Position numbers and translations under genes: made by a program. A model generated the notes under the pieces. The model had not been told where the DNA came from, searched no databases, and saw only the letters and a list, made by a program, of their open reading frames with translations. A stretch of 64,000 nucleotides of DNA from Bowdeniella nasicola (GTDB taxonomy: Bacteria; Actinomycetota; Actinomycetes; Actinomycetales; Actinomycetaceae): NCBI RefSeq assembly GCF_900107735.1, contig NZ_FNQV01000012.1:23466-87465 (forward strand). Reading direction: 5' to 3'. Positions 35,056 to 44,903 of this stretch are shown here, one piece after another; within the stretch, counting starts at the first letter, position 1, and every line of letters starts with the position of its first letter.

Positions 35056-36021
35056 ATGGACGATATGCCAATCCCGCTGCAACCCACGCCCGATGGCGTA
35101 CCCGATCCCATGAACGGCGTTCTGCCGATCCCGCAGCCCGATGTGGAGCCGCTGTCCCACGTCCTTGCCGCCCTGGACCTCACGCGCCTCGACGAGACGA
35201 CCTTTGCCGCGCCCTCGCTGCCGTTCTTCCTGGGACGTATCTACGGCGGTCAGGTCCTGTCCCAAGCCATGATGGCGGCGGGCCGCACGACACCCGACGA
35301 CGGCGACGGGCCGCGCCAGCTGCACTCCTGCCACGGCTACTTCCTGCGCCCCGGAACGATCGATTCTGCTCTCGAATTCCGGGTGGAGCTCCTGCACGAT
35401 GGCCGGTCGTTCTCGACGCGTCGCGTCCACGCGATCCAGCATGGCAAGCCAATCTTGTCGGTCATCGCTTCGTTCCAGGAAAGCCAGCGCGGCCGCGAGC
35501 ATCAGGATGTCGCGCCCCGGGTCTTCACTCCCGACATGCTTCCAAGCGCGATGGAACTCTTCGCGGCAAATCCCGATCCAACAGCGCAGTTCTTGGCCCG
35601 CACTGGCGCCTTCGATATCCGACACGTCGCCGGCAATATGTTCATCCACCCCGCGCCGACTCGCGATGCGACCCAGTGCGTATGGATGCGGGCGCGCTCG
35701 GCCCTGCCCGAGGGCGCGAGCCAGCTGTTGCATCGAGCCCTGCTGATCTACGCGTGTGACCAGGTCATGCTGGAGCCCGTACTGCGCCGCCACGGCTTGT
35801 CCTGGCAACACCCGGGCATTTCGGTCGCGTCGCTCGATCACTCCATGTGGTGGCACCGCGATATCGATGTCTCGGACTGGTTCGTCTTCGAGCAGCACTC
35901 GCCGTCAGCACAGTGCGGCAGAGGCCTGGGAACCGCCAAGATCTTCGATAAGACCGGGGCTCTCGTGGCCTCTGCCGCCCAAGAAGGTATGGTGCGCGTG
36001 CCGGAGGATAACGAGGTTTAG
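35056..36021 (+). CDS. tesB: Acyl-CoA thioesterase II (TesB-like)
   Basis: This 321-aa double-hotdog thioesterase hydrolyses acyl-CoA to free acid. The N-terminal hotdog has FFLGRIYGGQVLSQAMMAAGRT (about 56-77) and LHSCHGYFLRPGTIDSALEFRVELLHDGRSFSTRRVHAIQHGKPI. The C-terminal hotdog has GISVASLDHSMWWHRDIDVSDWFVFEQHSPSAQCGRGLGTAKIFDKTGALVASAAQEGMVR, the usual TesB ending. GAGGAG lies 3-8 bases before the ATG. It follows ptsI by six bases, a likely operon without clear metabolic link. Its stop interlocks with the convergent thioesterase gene. Confidence 0.94.
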   Translation: MDDMPIPLQPTPDGVPDPMNGVLPIPQPDVEPLSHVLAALDLTRLDETTFAAPSLPFFLGRIYGGQVLSQAMMAAGRTTPDDGDGPRQLHSCHGYFLRPGTIDSALEFRVELLHDGRSFSTRRVHAIQHGKPILSVIASFQESQRGREHQDVAPRVFTPDMLPSAMELFAANPDPTAQFLARTGAFDIRHVAGNMFIHPAPTRDATQCVWMRARSALPEGASQLLHRALLIYACDQVMLEPVLRRHGLSWQHPGISVASLDHSMWWHRDIDVSDWFVFEQHSPSAQCGRGLGTAKIFDKTGALVASAAQEGMVRVPEDNEV

Positions 36022-36464
36022 CCGCGCCGGAAGGACAGCGGCGTATCGGCGATTCGGCCGAGCTGCTCGCGTTCCGTATCCGTAATCCGGCGCGGTTTCA
36101 TCGATTGCGTGTCCATGAGGACCACGACGGTGCGCGCCTGGACCGCAACCGAGCCGTCCTCGGCGGGAATCGTGTAATCGATGTCGACCGAAGCACCTCC
36201 CATGCGCGAGACCCAGGTCCGCACCGGGATCGGGGTATCGGGGTACATCACGGGCTTGAGGTATTCGATTTCCTGGCGCGCGATGAACGTCGCGGACGAT
36301 CCACCGAGGCCGAAGGACCCATCGGAGTTATCGAGGCCCTGGCCATGCCAGAACACCGCGATACGGACCTCTTCTAAGAGCGTGAGCATCGCAGCGTTGT
36401 TCACGTGCCCATAGGCGTCAAGGTCGGCCCAGCGCACCTTGATCGGAACGTCAATGGCTGTCAT
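36018..36464 (-). CDS. 4HBT/FadM-type acyl-CoA thioesterase
   Basis: This 148-aa single-hotdog protein has IKVRWADLDAYGHVNNAAMLTLLEEVRIAVF, the exact 4-hydroxybenzoyl-CoA thioesterase/YbgC-FadM signature with the catalytic Asp and the GHVNN loop. Then FIARQEIEYLKPVMYPDTPIPVRTWVSRMGGASVDIDYTI follows. The natural substrate is unknown. It lies 8 bases downstream of the ettA start codon's opposite end and is convergent with tesB, sharing TTAG. Confidence 0.9.
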   Translation of the reverse strand: MTAIDVPIKVRWADLDAYGHVNNAAMLTLLEEVRIAVFWHGQGLDNSDGSFGLGGSSATFIARQEIEYLKPVMYPDTPIPVRTWVSRMGGASVDIDYTIPAEDGSVAVQARTVVVLMDTQSMKPRRITDTEREQLGRIADTPLSFRRG

Positions 36465-36472
36465 GACTTGTC

Positions 36473-38155
36473 CTAGTTTCGGGTGAGCTTGCGGTAGGTC
36501 ATGGCCGGCGGGCGCGCTGCCTCCGGGCCAAGGCGCTCGACCTTGTTCTTCTCGTAGGCCTCGAAGTTACCTTCAAACCAGTACCACTTGGTCGGGTCTT
36601 CATCCGTTCCCTCATAGGCCAGGATGTGGGTGGCGACGCGGTCCAAGAACCAGCGATCGTGGGTGATGACCACGGCACAGCCGGGGAACTGGAGCAACGC
36701 GTTTTCGAGCGATCCGAGGGTCTCCACGTCGAGGTCGTTCGTCGGCTCATCAAGCAGCAACAGATTTCCACCCTGCTTGAGCGTCAGCGCCAGGTTCAAC
36801 CGGTTGCGCTCACCACCGGAGAGAACCCCAGCGGGCTTTTGCTGATCCGGGCCCTTGAAACCGAAAGCCGAGACGTATGCGCGAGACGGCATTTCGACCT
36901 GGCCGACCTGGATGAAGTCGAGTCCATCGGAGACGACCTCCCACAGGGTCTTGTTCGGATCGATGCCGGCACGCGTCTGGTCGACGTAGGACAGCTTGAC
37001 GGTCTCGCCGATCTTCAGCTCGCCATCATCGAGCGGCTCCAGGCCAACGATCGTCTTGAACAGCGTCGTCTTACCGACACCGTTGGGGCCGATGATGCCG
37101 ACGATGCCGTTGCGCGGCAACGAGAACGACAGGTTGTCGATCAGGGCGCGATCCCCGAAGCCCTTCTTGAGGTTCTTCGCCTCCAACACCAAGTTGCCCA
37201 GGCGCGGGCCGGGCGGAATCTGGATTTCTTCGAAGTCGAGCTTGCGAGTGCGCTCGGCCTCGGCCGCCATCTCCTCGTAGCGCTGCAGACGCGCCTTCGA
37301 CTTGGCCTGGCGGCCCTTAGCGTTCTGGCGGACCCACTCCAATTCTTCCTTCAGGCGCTTCGCAAGCTTCGCGTCCTTCTTGCCCTGGATCTGCAGGCGT
37401 TCCTGCTTCTTTTCCAGGTAGGTGGAGTAGTTGCCCTCATAGGGGTAGAGCCGGCCGCGATCAACTTCCGCGATCCATTCAGCGACGTGATCCAGGAAGT
37501 AGCGATCGTGGGTGACAGCGATGATGGCGCCGGGGTACTTAGCCAGGTGCTGCTCGAGCCACAGCACGGACTCAGCATCTAGGTGGTTAGTGGGCTCGTC
37601 AAGAAGCAGCAGGTCCGGCTCCTCTAGGAGGAGTTTGCACAGCGCGACGCGGCGGCGCTCACCACCGGAGAGCACGGAGACATCGGCATCGCCCGGGGGC
37701 AGCTTGAGGGCGTCCATCGCCTGGTTGAGCTGCGAGTCCAGATCCCACGCGTCGGCGGCATCGATCTCGGTTTGCAGCTTGCCCATCTCTTCCATGAGCG
37801 CATCGAAGTCCGCATCTGGATTGGCCATTTCTTCACCGATCTCGTTGAATCGGTTGATCTTGGCCAGGATGTCGCCGACGGCTTCTTCCACGTTGCCGCG
37901 GACGTCTTTTTCTTCGTTCAGCGGGGGTTCCTGCAGCAGGATTCCGACGCTGTAGCCCGGTGAGAGTCGTGCCTCGCCGTTGGAGGGCTGCTCGAGCCCG
38001 GCCATGATCTTCAGGATCGTCGACTTACCGGCACCGTTTGGGCCGACCATGCCGATCTTGGCGCCGGGCAAAAATGCCATGGTGACGTCATCGAGGATGA
38101 CTTTGTCACCGTGCGCCTTGCGGGCCTTGACCATCGAGTAGATGTATTCCGCCAC
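36473..38155 (-). CDS. ettA: Energy-dependent translational throttle ABC-F protein
   Basis: This 560-aa soluble ABC-F ATPase binds the ribosomal E site and gates translation by ATP/ADP ratio. It has two ATPase cassettes: Walker [12 protein letters not shown] and signature LSGGERRRVALCKLL in the first, IIGPNGVGKTT and LSGGERNRLNLALTL in the second. The [32 protein letters not shown] Walker B pairs and the EttA-specific arm ADVDFDALMEEMGKLQ-like region are also seen. GTG 38155 yields the family start (AEYIYSMVKARKAHGDKVILDDV) and has GGGGAG upstream; a second GTG at 38167 is less likely. It ends 8 bases before the thioesterase gene. Confidence 0.95.
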   Translation of the reverse strand: MAEYIYSMVKARKAHGDKVILDDVTMAFLPGAKIGMVGPNGAGKSTILKIMAGLEQPSNGEARLSPGYSVGILLQEPPLNEEKDVRGNVEEAVGDILAKINRFNEIGEEMANPDADFDALMEEMGKLQTEIDAADAWDLDSQLNQAMDALKLPPGDADVSVLSGGERRRVALCKLLLEEPDLLLLDEPTNHLDAESVLWLEQHLAKYPGAIIAVTHDRYFLDHVAEWIAEVDRGRLYPYEGNYSTYLEKKQERLQIQGKKDAKLAKRLKEELEWVRQNAKGRQAKSKARLQRYEEMAAEAERTRKLDFEEIQIPPGPRLGNLVLEAKNLKKGFGDRALIDNLSFSLPRNGIVGIIGPNGVGKTTLFKTIVGLEPLDDGELKIGETVKLSYVDQTRAGIDPNKTLWEVVSDGLDFIQVGQVEMPSRAYVSAFGFKGPDQQKPAGVLSGGERNRLNLALTLKQGGNLLLLDEPTNDLDVETLGSLENALLQFPGCAVVITHDRWFLDRVATHILAYEGTDEDPTKWYWFEGNFEAYEKNKVERLGPEAARPPAMTYRKLTRN

Positions 38156-38261
38156 TGTTCTCCCCACGGGTTGATGCTTGCTGCCGGTGAGCCGGCCTTG
38201 GACCAGACTAAGACATGGCGGGCGCCAATCTCATCTTTCTTCCCGCGAGCAAAACGTGAGA

Positions 38262-38290
38262 TGTGCCGGGCCGGTGGCCGGCCCGGCACA
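38262..38290. terminator. Hairpin downstream of the ssb paralog
   Basis: A perfect 13-bp stem (TGTGCCGGGCCGG at 38262-38274 and its complement at 38278-38290) with a TGG loop follows the ssb stop on the minus strand. It separates ssb from ettA. A short T-rich stretch (GTTTTGC) lies downstream. Confidence 0.75.
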
Positions 38291-38295
38291 CCGAA

Positions 38296-38757
38296 TTAGA
38301 CAGCTTCGCGCAGCTCCTGGTCGTCATCGGGGTAGGGAACGGTGGTGTCCATGACTTCAAGGGGCGGGCGGACCTCCTTTTCGGGTTCGTCTCGCCTGAC
38401 GCGAGTGAAGCGGGCGGTGCCCGTCGTCAGGTCGATTCCGACGTGGGATGCGATGACGACGACCTGGGTACGGTCTTGGCCGGCTTGATTGGTCCAGGAC
38501 TCGGTTTCGACGCGACCGCGCACGAGCACGGGATCACCTTTGCCGAGTGAATTGAGGACGTTGTCCGCCAATTGGCCGAAGCACTTGACGGTGAACCACT
38601 GGGTTTCGGAGGTGAACTCACCGTCGGGGCCTTTGCGACGCATGGAGTGGGCGACGCGGAGTTTGACGAGGTTGGCCGTCGTGACGGCCGTGATCTTTTC
38701 GGGGTGGGCACCAAGGTTGCCCTTGAGTGTGACATCCATGGAGTTCATGATGGTCAT
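38296..38757 (-). CDS. ssb: Single-stranded DNA-binding protein (second copy type)
   Basis: This 153-aa OB-fold SSB opens MNSMDVTLKGNLGAHPEKI, with LRVAHSMRRKGPDGEFTSETQWFTVKCFGQLADNVLNSLGKGDPVLVRGRVETESWTNQAGQDRTQVVVIASHVGIDL. The C-terminus is short and lacks the acidic DDxPF tail that recruits partner proteins; it ends PYPDDDQELREAV. The context is not rpsF-rpsR, so this is a paralog of the SsbB type, known in actinobacteria to act in segregation or competence rather than replication. Confidence 0.9.
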   Translation of the reverse strand: MTIMNSMDVTLKGNLGAHPEKITAVTTANLVKLRVAHSMRRKGPDGEFTSETQWFTVKCFGQLADNVLNSLGKGDPVLVRGRVETESWTNQAGQDRTQVVVIASHVGIDLTTGTARFTRVRRDEPEKEVRPPLEVMDTTVPYPDDDQELREAV

Positions 38758-38880
38758 CCTTCCTACCTGCGGGTGCGGGTAGGACTCACTGTGGGCCAGA
38801 AGCGCCCTCGGGGCGCCTGCCGCGTTGACATCCTCGGGGCGAAGTGGGCGCTGTGCGGGGCTGTGGATAGCGGCGGCGAG

Positions 38881-40305
38881 CTATCGCAGCTGGGAGCGGA
38901 GCTCTTCGTGATCGGCCAGGACAGCGACCGTGGGCTCCACGAGTTTCGTCTTGACGACGGTGCCGACGGCCTCGAGTACGGAATCGTAGTAGTCTCGCGG
39001 GGCCTGCTTGGCGCGCGACGTGCGACGCATCGAGGCGAAGCCGACGAGGAGGAGGCCGCCCGCGGCTATGCCGAGGCCGATGAGCCAGCTCGCCGAGATG
39101 AGGTTCATCAGGGCAAGGACGAGGAAGACGACCCCAAGGGTCGCGAGGATGAAACCGACCAGCGTCGCCACGCGCGTGGCGGTATCGCGCAGCGGCGGGC
39201 GAGGCACGGCGGCGACGGCCTCGTGGACGTCATCGGCAAGTTCTTGCACGCCCGGCATGGCGGCGTCGATGCGGTCGGCCCAGACTTCGGGCAGGTCAGC
39301 TTGGGCGCGCATGGCCCACGTCGAGCCGACGGCGGCGACTGTGGCGTAGGACGGTGACTGGCTCGGCGGGACGGAGGCATCGCGCGGGTGGGCGATCGCG
39401 TGTTCGAGAGCGTCGATGACGGCGTCGACACCGCAGGCCGTGACGAGTTCACGCGAGGTGTCGTCGACGAGTTCGGGGGTGACCGCGGAGTCCGTTTCGG
39501 ACAGCTTGTTGTGCAGCGTGGCGACGACGGCGTCGAGCTCGGCGCTGGCGGTGCGCTCAACCATCGAGGGTTCGGCGTTGGCAATCGCGAGCAGGCGGCG
39601 CAGCTCCTCGATGCCTTCGCCCGTCGCGGCCGAGGTAGCGATGACGGGCACGCCCGCGAGGCCGTCGAGTTCGAGCACGCCGGCGAGATCGGCGAGGAGG
39701 GTATCGCGGCGGGCCTCGGGCACGCGGTCGATGTGGTTCATGACGACGACCATGGCGTCGGCGCGGCGACGCATCTTGGCGAGGTAGCGCGAATGCAGGA
39801 TGTGGTCGGCGTATTTTTGCGGGTCGACGACCCACACGAGCACGTCGACGAGTGGCAGCAGGCGATCGACGAGTCCGGAGTGGGCGTCCTTGACCGAGTC
39901 GTGGTCCGGCAGGTCGAGCAGGACGAGGCCATCGAGGGCCTTTTCGTGCGCGCGCTCCAGCTCCGTGGTGCGTGAGGTGACGCGCTCGGGTTCGATCGCG
40001 AGGTAGGTGGTCAACGTGCTGGCAGGCTCTCCCCAGGTGAAGGCCGTCGCGGCTTCCGTCGTGGGTCGCAGCGCGCCGGCGTCGGCGAGGTCCGTGCCCG
40101 TCAGGGCGTTAAAGAGCGAGGATTTGCCGGAGCCGGTGCCGCCAATGAGGGCGGCGACGACGTGGCCGCCCGCGATCTGGCGCCGGTTTTGGATGGCGAG
40201 GATCTCCGAATGTGCGCGGTCGATCTCCTCGGTGTCCCAGGGGCGGGCGTCGGCGGCAAGGGCCTGCTCGATCCGCGCGATCCGGCCGTCAAGGTCTAAC
40301 TGCAT
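38881..40305 (-). CDS. Dynamin-like/YfjP-type membrane GTPase
   Basis: This 474-aa protein has a G domain with Walker A ALIGGTGSGKSSLFNALTG (about 52-70), switch LLDLPDHDSVKD, and MVVVMNHIDRV (NHID for the NKxD guanine motif). A helical region follows, and a C-terminal pair of membrane helices (ATRVATLVGFILATLGVVFLV, ISASWLIGLGIAAGGLLLVGF) sits near residues 378-430, with a basic and helical tail. It is the second of two overlapping GTPase genes. In Streptomyces the DynA/DynB pair stabilises septa; a similar membrane-remodelling role is inferred. Confidence 0.82.
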   Translation of the reverse strand: MQLDLDGRIARIEQALAADARPWDTEEIDRAHSEILAIQNRRQIAGGHVVAALIGGTGSGKSSLFNALTGTDLADAGALRPTTEAATAFTWGEPASTLTTYLAIEPERVTSRTTELERAHEKALDGLVLLDLPDHDSVKDAHSGLVDRLLPLVDVLVWVVDPQKYADHILHSRYLAKMRRRADAMVVVMNHIDRVPEARRDTLLADLAGVLELDGLAGVPVIATSAATGEGIEELRRLLAIANAEPSMVERTASAELDAVVATLHNKLSETDSAVTPELVDDTSRELVTACGVDAVIDALEHAIAHPRDASVPPSQSPSYATVAAVGSTWAMRAQADLPEVWADRIDAAMPGVQELADDVHEAVAAVPRPPLRDTATRVATLVGFILATLGVVFLVLALMNLISASWLIGLGIAAGGLLLVGFASMRRTSRAKQAPRDYYDSVLEAVGTVVKTKLVEPTVAVLADHEELRSQLR

Positions 40306-41893
40306 CGAGGTACCTTCCCAATTCCGAGACCCGCAGCCGCAGGCCTGTCACAACCTTTCGGCTATGGCCCGCCGTGCCGCCGAGCGCGCTGTGGTACGGG
40401 CTCGCGGACTGGGTGACGACTTCGGAGCACATGGCCGTCAGGACCTCGCGACCCTGTTCAATCGCCGCGGGTCCGATGAGCCGGGTGATGACCTGTCCGG
40501 CGCCGCGTACTCCCCCGACCGCAGCGGCCAGCAGGTGGGCGGTGCCGGAGGCGGAGAGCACGTTCTCCCGCACGTGCGGGGCGACGATTGCATCGAGTTC
40601 TTGCCCCCACGCCGTAAGGACGCGGTCCGCTTCCTCACGCGCTTCGGCCGTCGTGACGTGCGGGATATCGCTCATGAGGACCTCGGCGCCGCAGTGCGTC
40701 TCGCGCCACTGTTCGCCGATCTGGGCCGGGACATCGTGAATAGCGTCCGCAAGGACGGTGCGCATCGCGGCGTGAATGTCGAGCCCGAGCGCTTCGGCGG
40801 CAGCATTGCGGCGTGCCAGGCGACGGCCCCCTATGCCGGGTTTCACGTTCGCGAAGTTCTCGGTCAGCAGGTCGGACAGTGGGCCGGAGGAGGCGGCCGA
40901 GGTGAGCCAACGCGTCGTCGGCGCGCCGACCGCGGCGCTGCCGGAGCGCAGCGCGGTGGTGAGGTCGACGGCCGTTGCCGAGGCGTTGTCGTCGGCAATA
41001 TCGGCGAGGTTGTCGAGCGCGTGCGCCTGGCGGACGTAGACGCGCGTGAGTTCTTCCAGGTTCTCGCGCAGCGCGCCCCACGCGCCGCGTGTCGTACGCG
41101 CGATGATGCCGCGGCCTTGCTCGCCTTCGGTGGCGAGGGTGAGCCATTCGCGTAGTTCCGCAACGGAGTCATCGGGCAAGAGCCCCTCGTGCGGGCCCAC
41201 GTCTCCGATGATGAACAGCGGGACATCTCCGAGGCCCGCCTCGGTGAGGCGGTTCATGAGGTCGGCGCGCACGTCGGCAAGGATCTTTTGGGGCACGCGG
41301 TTAAAGACGATGGCGAGCTGCAGGCCGCGCTGGTGCGCGTGCTGCAGGTTGTGCCACGGGATCGCATCGCCATAGCGCGCGGCCGTCGTGACAAACAGCC
41401 ATAGGTCGGCGGCTTCGAGCAATTCCGCCGCTGCCTTGCGGTTCGCATCGTCAAAGGAATCGAGGTCCGGGGCGTCGATGAGCGCGAGACCCTCCGGCAG
41501 CCGTTCGTGCGCCACCGTCGTCGTGAGTTCGGCGAGCGGAACATGAGCGATCGAGGTTTCGGGGTGGTGAGCGAGGACCGCTTGGCGCGTCGTCGGGCGC
41601 AGCACGCTAGCTTCGGAGACTTCTTGCCCGAGGATCGAATTCATGAGAGTCGATTTTCCCGCCCCCGTGGATCCGCCAAGGACCGCGACGACGGGGATGT
41701 TTTTGCCGCCAGCGCGAGGCAGCAGATGGGCGTCGATCTGGGTCAGCACCCGGGTGCGAAGGATCTCCGCGTCATCGATATAGGGAGCGGATAACACGAA
41801 CGGAGCGGAGGCAAGATCGTCGTGGATCGCGCTGAGCAATCCCGGCAGTGCGGCTACCTCAGGCAGATCGGCGCCACCGCTCGGTTGAGTCAC
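40289..41893 (-). CDS. Dynamin-like GTPase, partner of the downstream GTPase
   Basis: This 534-aa protein has Walker A AVLGGSTGAGKSTLMNSILGQEV (about 72-94), switch II LIDAPDLDSFDD (G3 DAPD) and the guanine motif VFNRVPQ. A long helical part follows, with a moderately hydrophobic Gly/Ala-rich segment (GTAHLLAAAVGGVRGAGQVITRL) that may touch the membrane. It lacks clear transmembrane helices, unlike its partner, so a heteromer with one membrane-anchored subunit is likely. The stop overlaps the partner's start by 17 bases, indicating coupled synthesis. Promoter not identified. Confidence 0.82.
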   Translation of the reverse strand: MTQPSGGADLPEVAALPGLLSAIHDDLASAPFVLSAPYIDDAEILRTRVLTQIDAHLLPRAGGKNIPVVAVLGGSTGAGKSTLMNSILGQEVSEASVLRPTTRQAVLAHHPETSIAHVPLAELTTTVAHERLPEGLALIDAPDLDSFDDANRKAAAELLEAADLWLFVTTAARYGDAIPWHNLQHAHQRGLQLAIVFNRVPQKILADVRADLMNRLTEAGLGDVPLFIIGDVGPHEGLLPDDSVAELREWLTLATEGEQGRGIIARTTRGAWGALRENLEELTRVYVRQAHALDNLADIADDNASATAVDLTTALRSGSAAVGAPTTRWLTSAASSGPLSDLLTENFANVKPGIGGRRLARRNAAAEALGLDIHAAMRTVLADAIHDVPAQIGEQWRETHCGAEVLMSDIPHVTTAEAREEADRVLTAWGQELDAIVAPHVRENVLSASGTAHLLAAAVGGVRGAGQVITRLIGPAAIEQGREVLTAMCSEVVTQSASPYHSALGGTAGHSRKVVTGLRLRVSELGRYLDAVRP

Positions 41894-42010
41894 GTGTCCC
41901 TCCAGACGTCAAGATAGTCCTCATTATTCCAGTTCTTGCCCAATTAGCGCGGTGTGACCCGCCCGGAGCGAATTCCGCGCGAGCGGGCTCGACCGATAGA
42001 CTTGGATTAC

Positions 42011-42083
<73 letters not shown>

Positions 42084-42194
42084 CCACCGCGGCCTTCTCG
42101 CCTTCCGCGCGCTATTTCGCAGCGAAAAGTCGATCGAAGCGATTGTCCGAACAGAGGTTCACGCCCGCCAAGCACGAGTAGCCCCTGACCAAAC

Positions 42195-42243
42195 AGCTGG
42201 GTTGTGGGAACGTGCCTTTCGACGACGTTCCCGCAACCCAGCT
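42195..42243. terminator. Long hairpin downstream of the ABC permease
   Basis: Arms 42195-42213 and 42225-42243 pair over 19 bp with a single wobble and an 11-base loop. It lies just past the permease stop on the minus strand and about 110 bases after tRNA-Arg, so it can terminate the ABC operon and stop read-through from the tRNA. Confidence 0.8.
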
Positions 42244-42275
42244 TTCGTGACGACGCCGCTCGGCGGATCGTGACA

Positions 42276-43934
42276 TCACGCCGTGATGAGATCGCGCCGC
42301 TGAAAACCCCAGATCCCGACCGCCATGAGCACTGCCGCGACCAGGGTGAGCACCCCTATCGCACCGGCCGACAGATCGACCGCAGGATACTGTCCGATAT
42401 GACGGAAGACGGATGTCTTCAGCATGGAGTCATCGAGGCTGAGCACGTCGCCGAACATTGCGAGCGCGGTGCTATAGCCGAAGGCGAGCCACGTCAGGGC
42501 GAGCAGCCTCGGCGCAAATCCGTAGAGTGCCACCCCGACGCCAACGAGTAACCACACCGCGGGAACCTGGGCGATGTGGCCGAGGAAGGTCGGCCCAACG
42601 AGGCCCCAGTCCCCCGTCGCCATGGCAGCACCAAGCCCTTCACCGAGCCCCGCGAGCGCCAGCAGCCAAACAGAGCCCACGACGGTGATGGTAAGCCAGG
42701 CGAACACCCACCCGCGACGCGTCACCGCGGTCGCGAGAACCGGTTCGGTGCGCACGCCGTATTCCTCGCCTTTGAGCGCCTGGAGCGATAACAGTGCGAA
42801 GACGGAGACGAAAACAGCGAAGTAAAGCGCCATGAAACCGAGGTAGCCATCAATCATTCCCGCGGTTCCACCAAACATCGCGAGGATCTCCGGCGGCATT
42901 CCGGCAGCGTTGTCGGCCATGGGCTGGACGAACGCCCCGAAGATCACGCCGGCTGCCAACATCGAGGCGGACCACCATGCGAGCGTGGCGCGCTGCAGCC
43001 GGAAGGCAATGCTCACCGCACTGTTCAGCCATGCGGGAGCGGTCGCCGATCCGAGCCGGTCAGGCAGGATTCCCGCCCCAAGGTCACGGCGTGACTGCAA
43101 CGCAAAACCGAGATAGATGAGAACGAGGCTGACCCCGAGTGAGATCAGTAAAGGCCACCACCGATCGAGTGTGAGCGGAGCGGTTTGCTGCGACCAGCCA
43201 AGCGGTGACAGCCACGAGAGCCACTCGAGGGAACCTCCCTGGATCCGCGACATATCGCCCAACCCGCGCACAATGAACGACGCGGCAAGCACCGCCCCCG
43301 CCATACCCGACGCCGCTCGCGAAAACGGCGAGAGCTGCATTGTCACGGCGGCAACCGTGGCAAAGACAATCCCGACGGCCGCGACGCTGCACGCGAACAG
43401 CAGCGAGGCGCCAATATCGTTAGGACCGGCCTCCGAGGCCGAAAAGACGAGGGTCATGAGCGCCGCCATCACGACGTTCATGCCGATCGCCAGGATCAGC
43501 GCGGCCGCGAGGCTCGAATGGCGTCCCACGACATTGGCGCGCACAAGTTCTGCTCGCCCGGTCTGTTCCTCGACGCGGGTGTGCCGCGAGATCGTCGTGA
43601 TGCTCATGAGCGCAGCACCGATCATCAAGTAAGCGCCGTACATGCCGACGAGGAACCGTCCAACGGTGATGTCCTCGAACCCGTAGCCGGGTCCACCAAT
43701 GAGCGCCATGACGGGGTTGGCCGCGAACGCGGCGAAGCTGCGTAGCGCTTTCTCGTCCAGGACGAGACCCAGCGCGTTCGCAAAGTACGCGAGCATCATC
43801 GCCATTCCCAGGACCCACGCGGGCATGCGAATGCGGTCGCGTCGGATCATGAACCGTAGCAGCTGCCCGAGTCCGGCCAGGGCGTCCGATCGCGCGGGCA
43901 TCCGGTCGGTCATTGAAAGCACCGCCCCGCTCAT
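42276..43934 (-). CDS. ABC exporter permease
   Basis: This 552-aa membrane protein has about 12 helices arranged as two similar halves; the second half begins around [17 protein letters not shown] (near residue 305). Large extracytoplasmic segments hold [13 protein letters not shown]. The size, the duplicated layout and the coupling with a TetR gene match the actinobacterial tetronasin/macrolide-type exporter permease family. The ATG overlaps the ATPase stop (ATGA), so the two proteins are made together. The substrate is unknown; antibiotic or antimicrobial-peptide export is the usual guess. Confidence 0.88.
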   Translation of the reverse strand: MSGAVLSMTDRMPARSDALAGLGQLLRFMIRRDRIRMPAWVLGMAMMLAYFANALGLVLDEKALRSFAAFAANPVMALIGGPGYGFEDITVGRFLVGMYGAYLMIGAALMSITTISRHTRVEEQTGRAELVRANVVGRHSSLAAALILAIGMNVVMAALMTLVFSASEAGPNDIGASLLFACSVAAVGIVFATVAAVTMQLSPFSRAASGMAGAVLAASFIVRGLGDMSRIQGGSLEWLSWLSPLGWSQQTAPLTLDRWWPLLISLGVSLVLIYLGFALQSRRDLGAGILPDRLGSATAPAWLNSAVSIAFRLQRATLAWWSASMLAAGVIFGAFVQPMADNAAGMPPEILAMFGGTAGMIDGYLGFMALYFAVFVSVFALLSLQALKGEEYGVRTEPVLATAVTRRGWVFAWLTITVVGSVWLLALAGLGEGLGAAMATGDWGLVGPTFLGHIAQVPAVWLLVGVGVALYGFAPRLLALTWLAFGYSTALAMFGDVLSLDDSMLKTSVFRHIGQYPAVDLSAGAIGVLTLVAAVLMAVGIWGFQRRDLITA

Positions 43935-44860
43935 CGGGCACTCCGATGCAGCTCATCACCGTAGTGGCGCAGCAACAGCTGTTCCAGGGTTGGCGGAGTC
44001 GCGGTCAATGCGGTGACATCGTGGGCAGCGAGTTCTCGCATAATGTCAGCCAGTTCGCTCGTATCGACGTCGAAGCGGACGTGGCCGTCCTCGACGCGGT
44101 AATTGTGGACCCCGCGGTGCTCGGCGAGCCTATCGGTGGGGTGCTCAATCCGAGCGGTCACGGCAGTGCGAGACAGATGACGCAACTCATCCAACGTGCC
44201 GGTCTCCACATTCTTGCCGTGCCGCACGATCGATATCCGGTCGGCAAGGACTTCTACCTGGGCCAGGATATGGCTCGAGAGCAATACCGTACGCCCGGCG
44301 TCTTTGACCTCCCGGATGCAGTCCTGGAAGACCGCCTCCATGAGGGGGTCGAGTCCAGCGGTAGGTTCGTCCAGGAGCAGGAGGTCGACGTCCGAAGCGA
44401 GGGCTGAGATCAGGGCGACCTTCTGCCGGTTGCCCTTGGAATAGGTTCGACCTTTCTTGCGCGGGTCGAGATCGAATCGATCGATAAGCTCGTCGCGCTT
44501 CTTCGTGTTCACCCCGCCTCGCAGCCGGGCAAAGAGGTCGATGGCCTCGCCTCCAGTGAGGCTGGGCCATAGTTCCACGTCGCCGGGAACATAGGCGAGC
44601 CGGCGGTGCAGACTGACGGCGTCGCTCCAGGGATCCTTGCCGAGGAGGCGCGCGGTCCCGGAATCACTTCTCAGGATGCCGAGCAGGATCCGGATCGTCG
44701 TGGATTTGCCTGCCCCGTTTGGGCCGAGGAATCCGTGGACTTCGCCCGGCGCAACCTTGAGGTCGAGTCCGTCGAGCGCGGTCACTGAACCGAATTTTTT
44801 GATGAGGCCAGAAATGCTGATGGCGGGAGCCTCGGTACCCGCCGAAGAATGGATGGTCAT
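43931..44860 (-). CDS. ABC exporter ATP-binding protein
   Basis: This 309-aa drug-resistance-type ATPase has Walker [20 protein letters not shown], signature [15 protein letters not shown] (K instead of G in LSGGQ-like motif), Walker [18 protein letters not shown] and switch His in [14 protein letters not shown]. The domain after about 220 is the accessory C-terminal domain of this subfamily ([18 protein letters not shown]). ATG 44860 starts the conserved fold; the longer frame overlaps the regulator gene. It is coupled to the permease and 43 bases downstream of the TetR stop. Confidence 0.92.
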   Translation of the reverse strand: MTIHSSAGTEAPAISISGLIKKFGSVTALDGLDLKVAPGEVHGFLGPNGAGKSTTIRILLGILRSDSGTARLLGKDPWSDAVSLHRRLAYVPGDVELWPSLTGGEAIDLFARLRGGVNTKKRDELIDRFDLDPRKKGRTYSKGNRQKVALISALASDVDLLLLDEPTAGLDPLMEAVFQDCIREVKDAGRTVLLSSHILAQVEVLADRISIVRHGKNVETGTLDELRHLSRTAVTARIEHPTDRLAEHRGVHNYRVEDGHVRFDVDTSELADIMRELAAHDVTALTATPPTLEQLLLRHYGDELHRSAR

Positions 44861-44903
44861 GAAAGCCTTCTTTGACGTGAGGGTTGGTTGGATCGGAGCC
44901 GCA

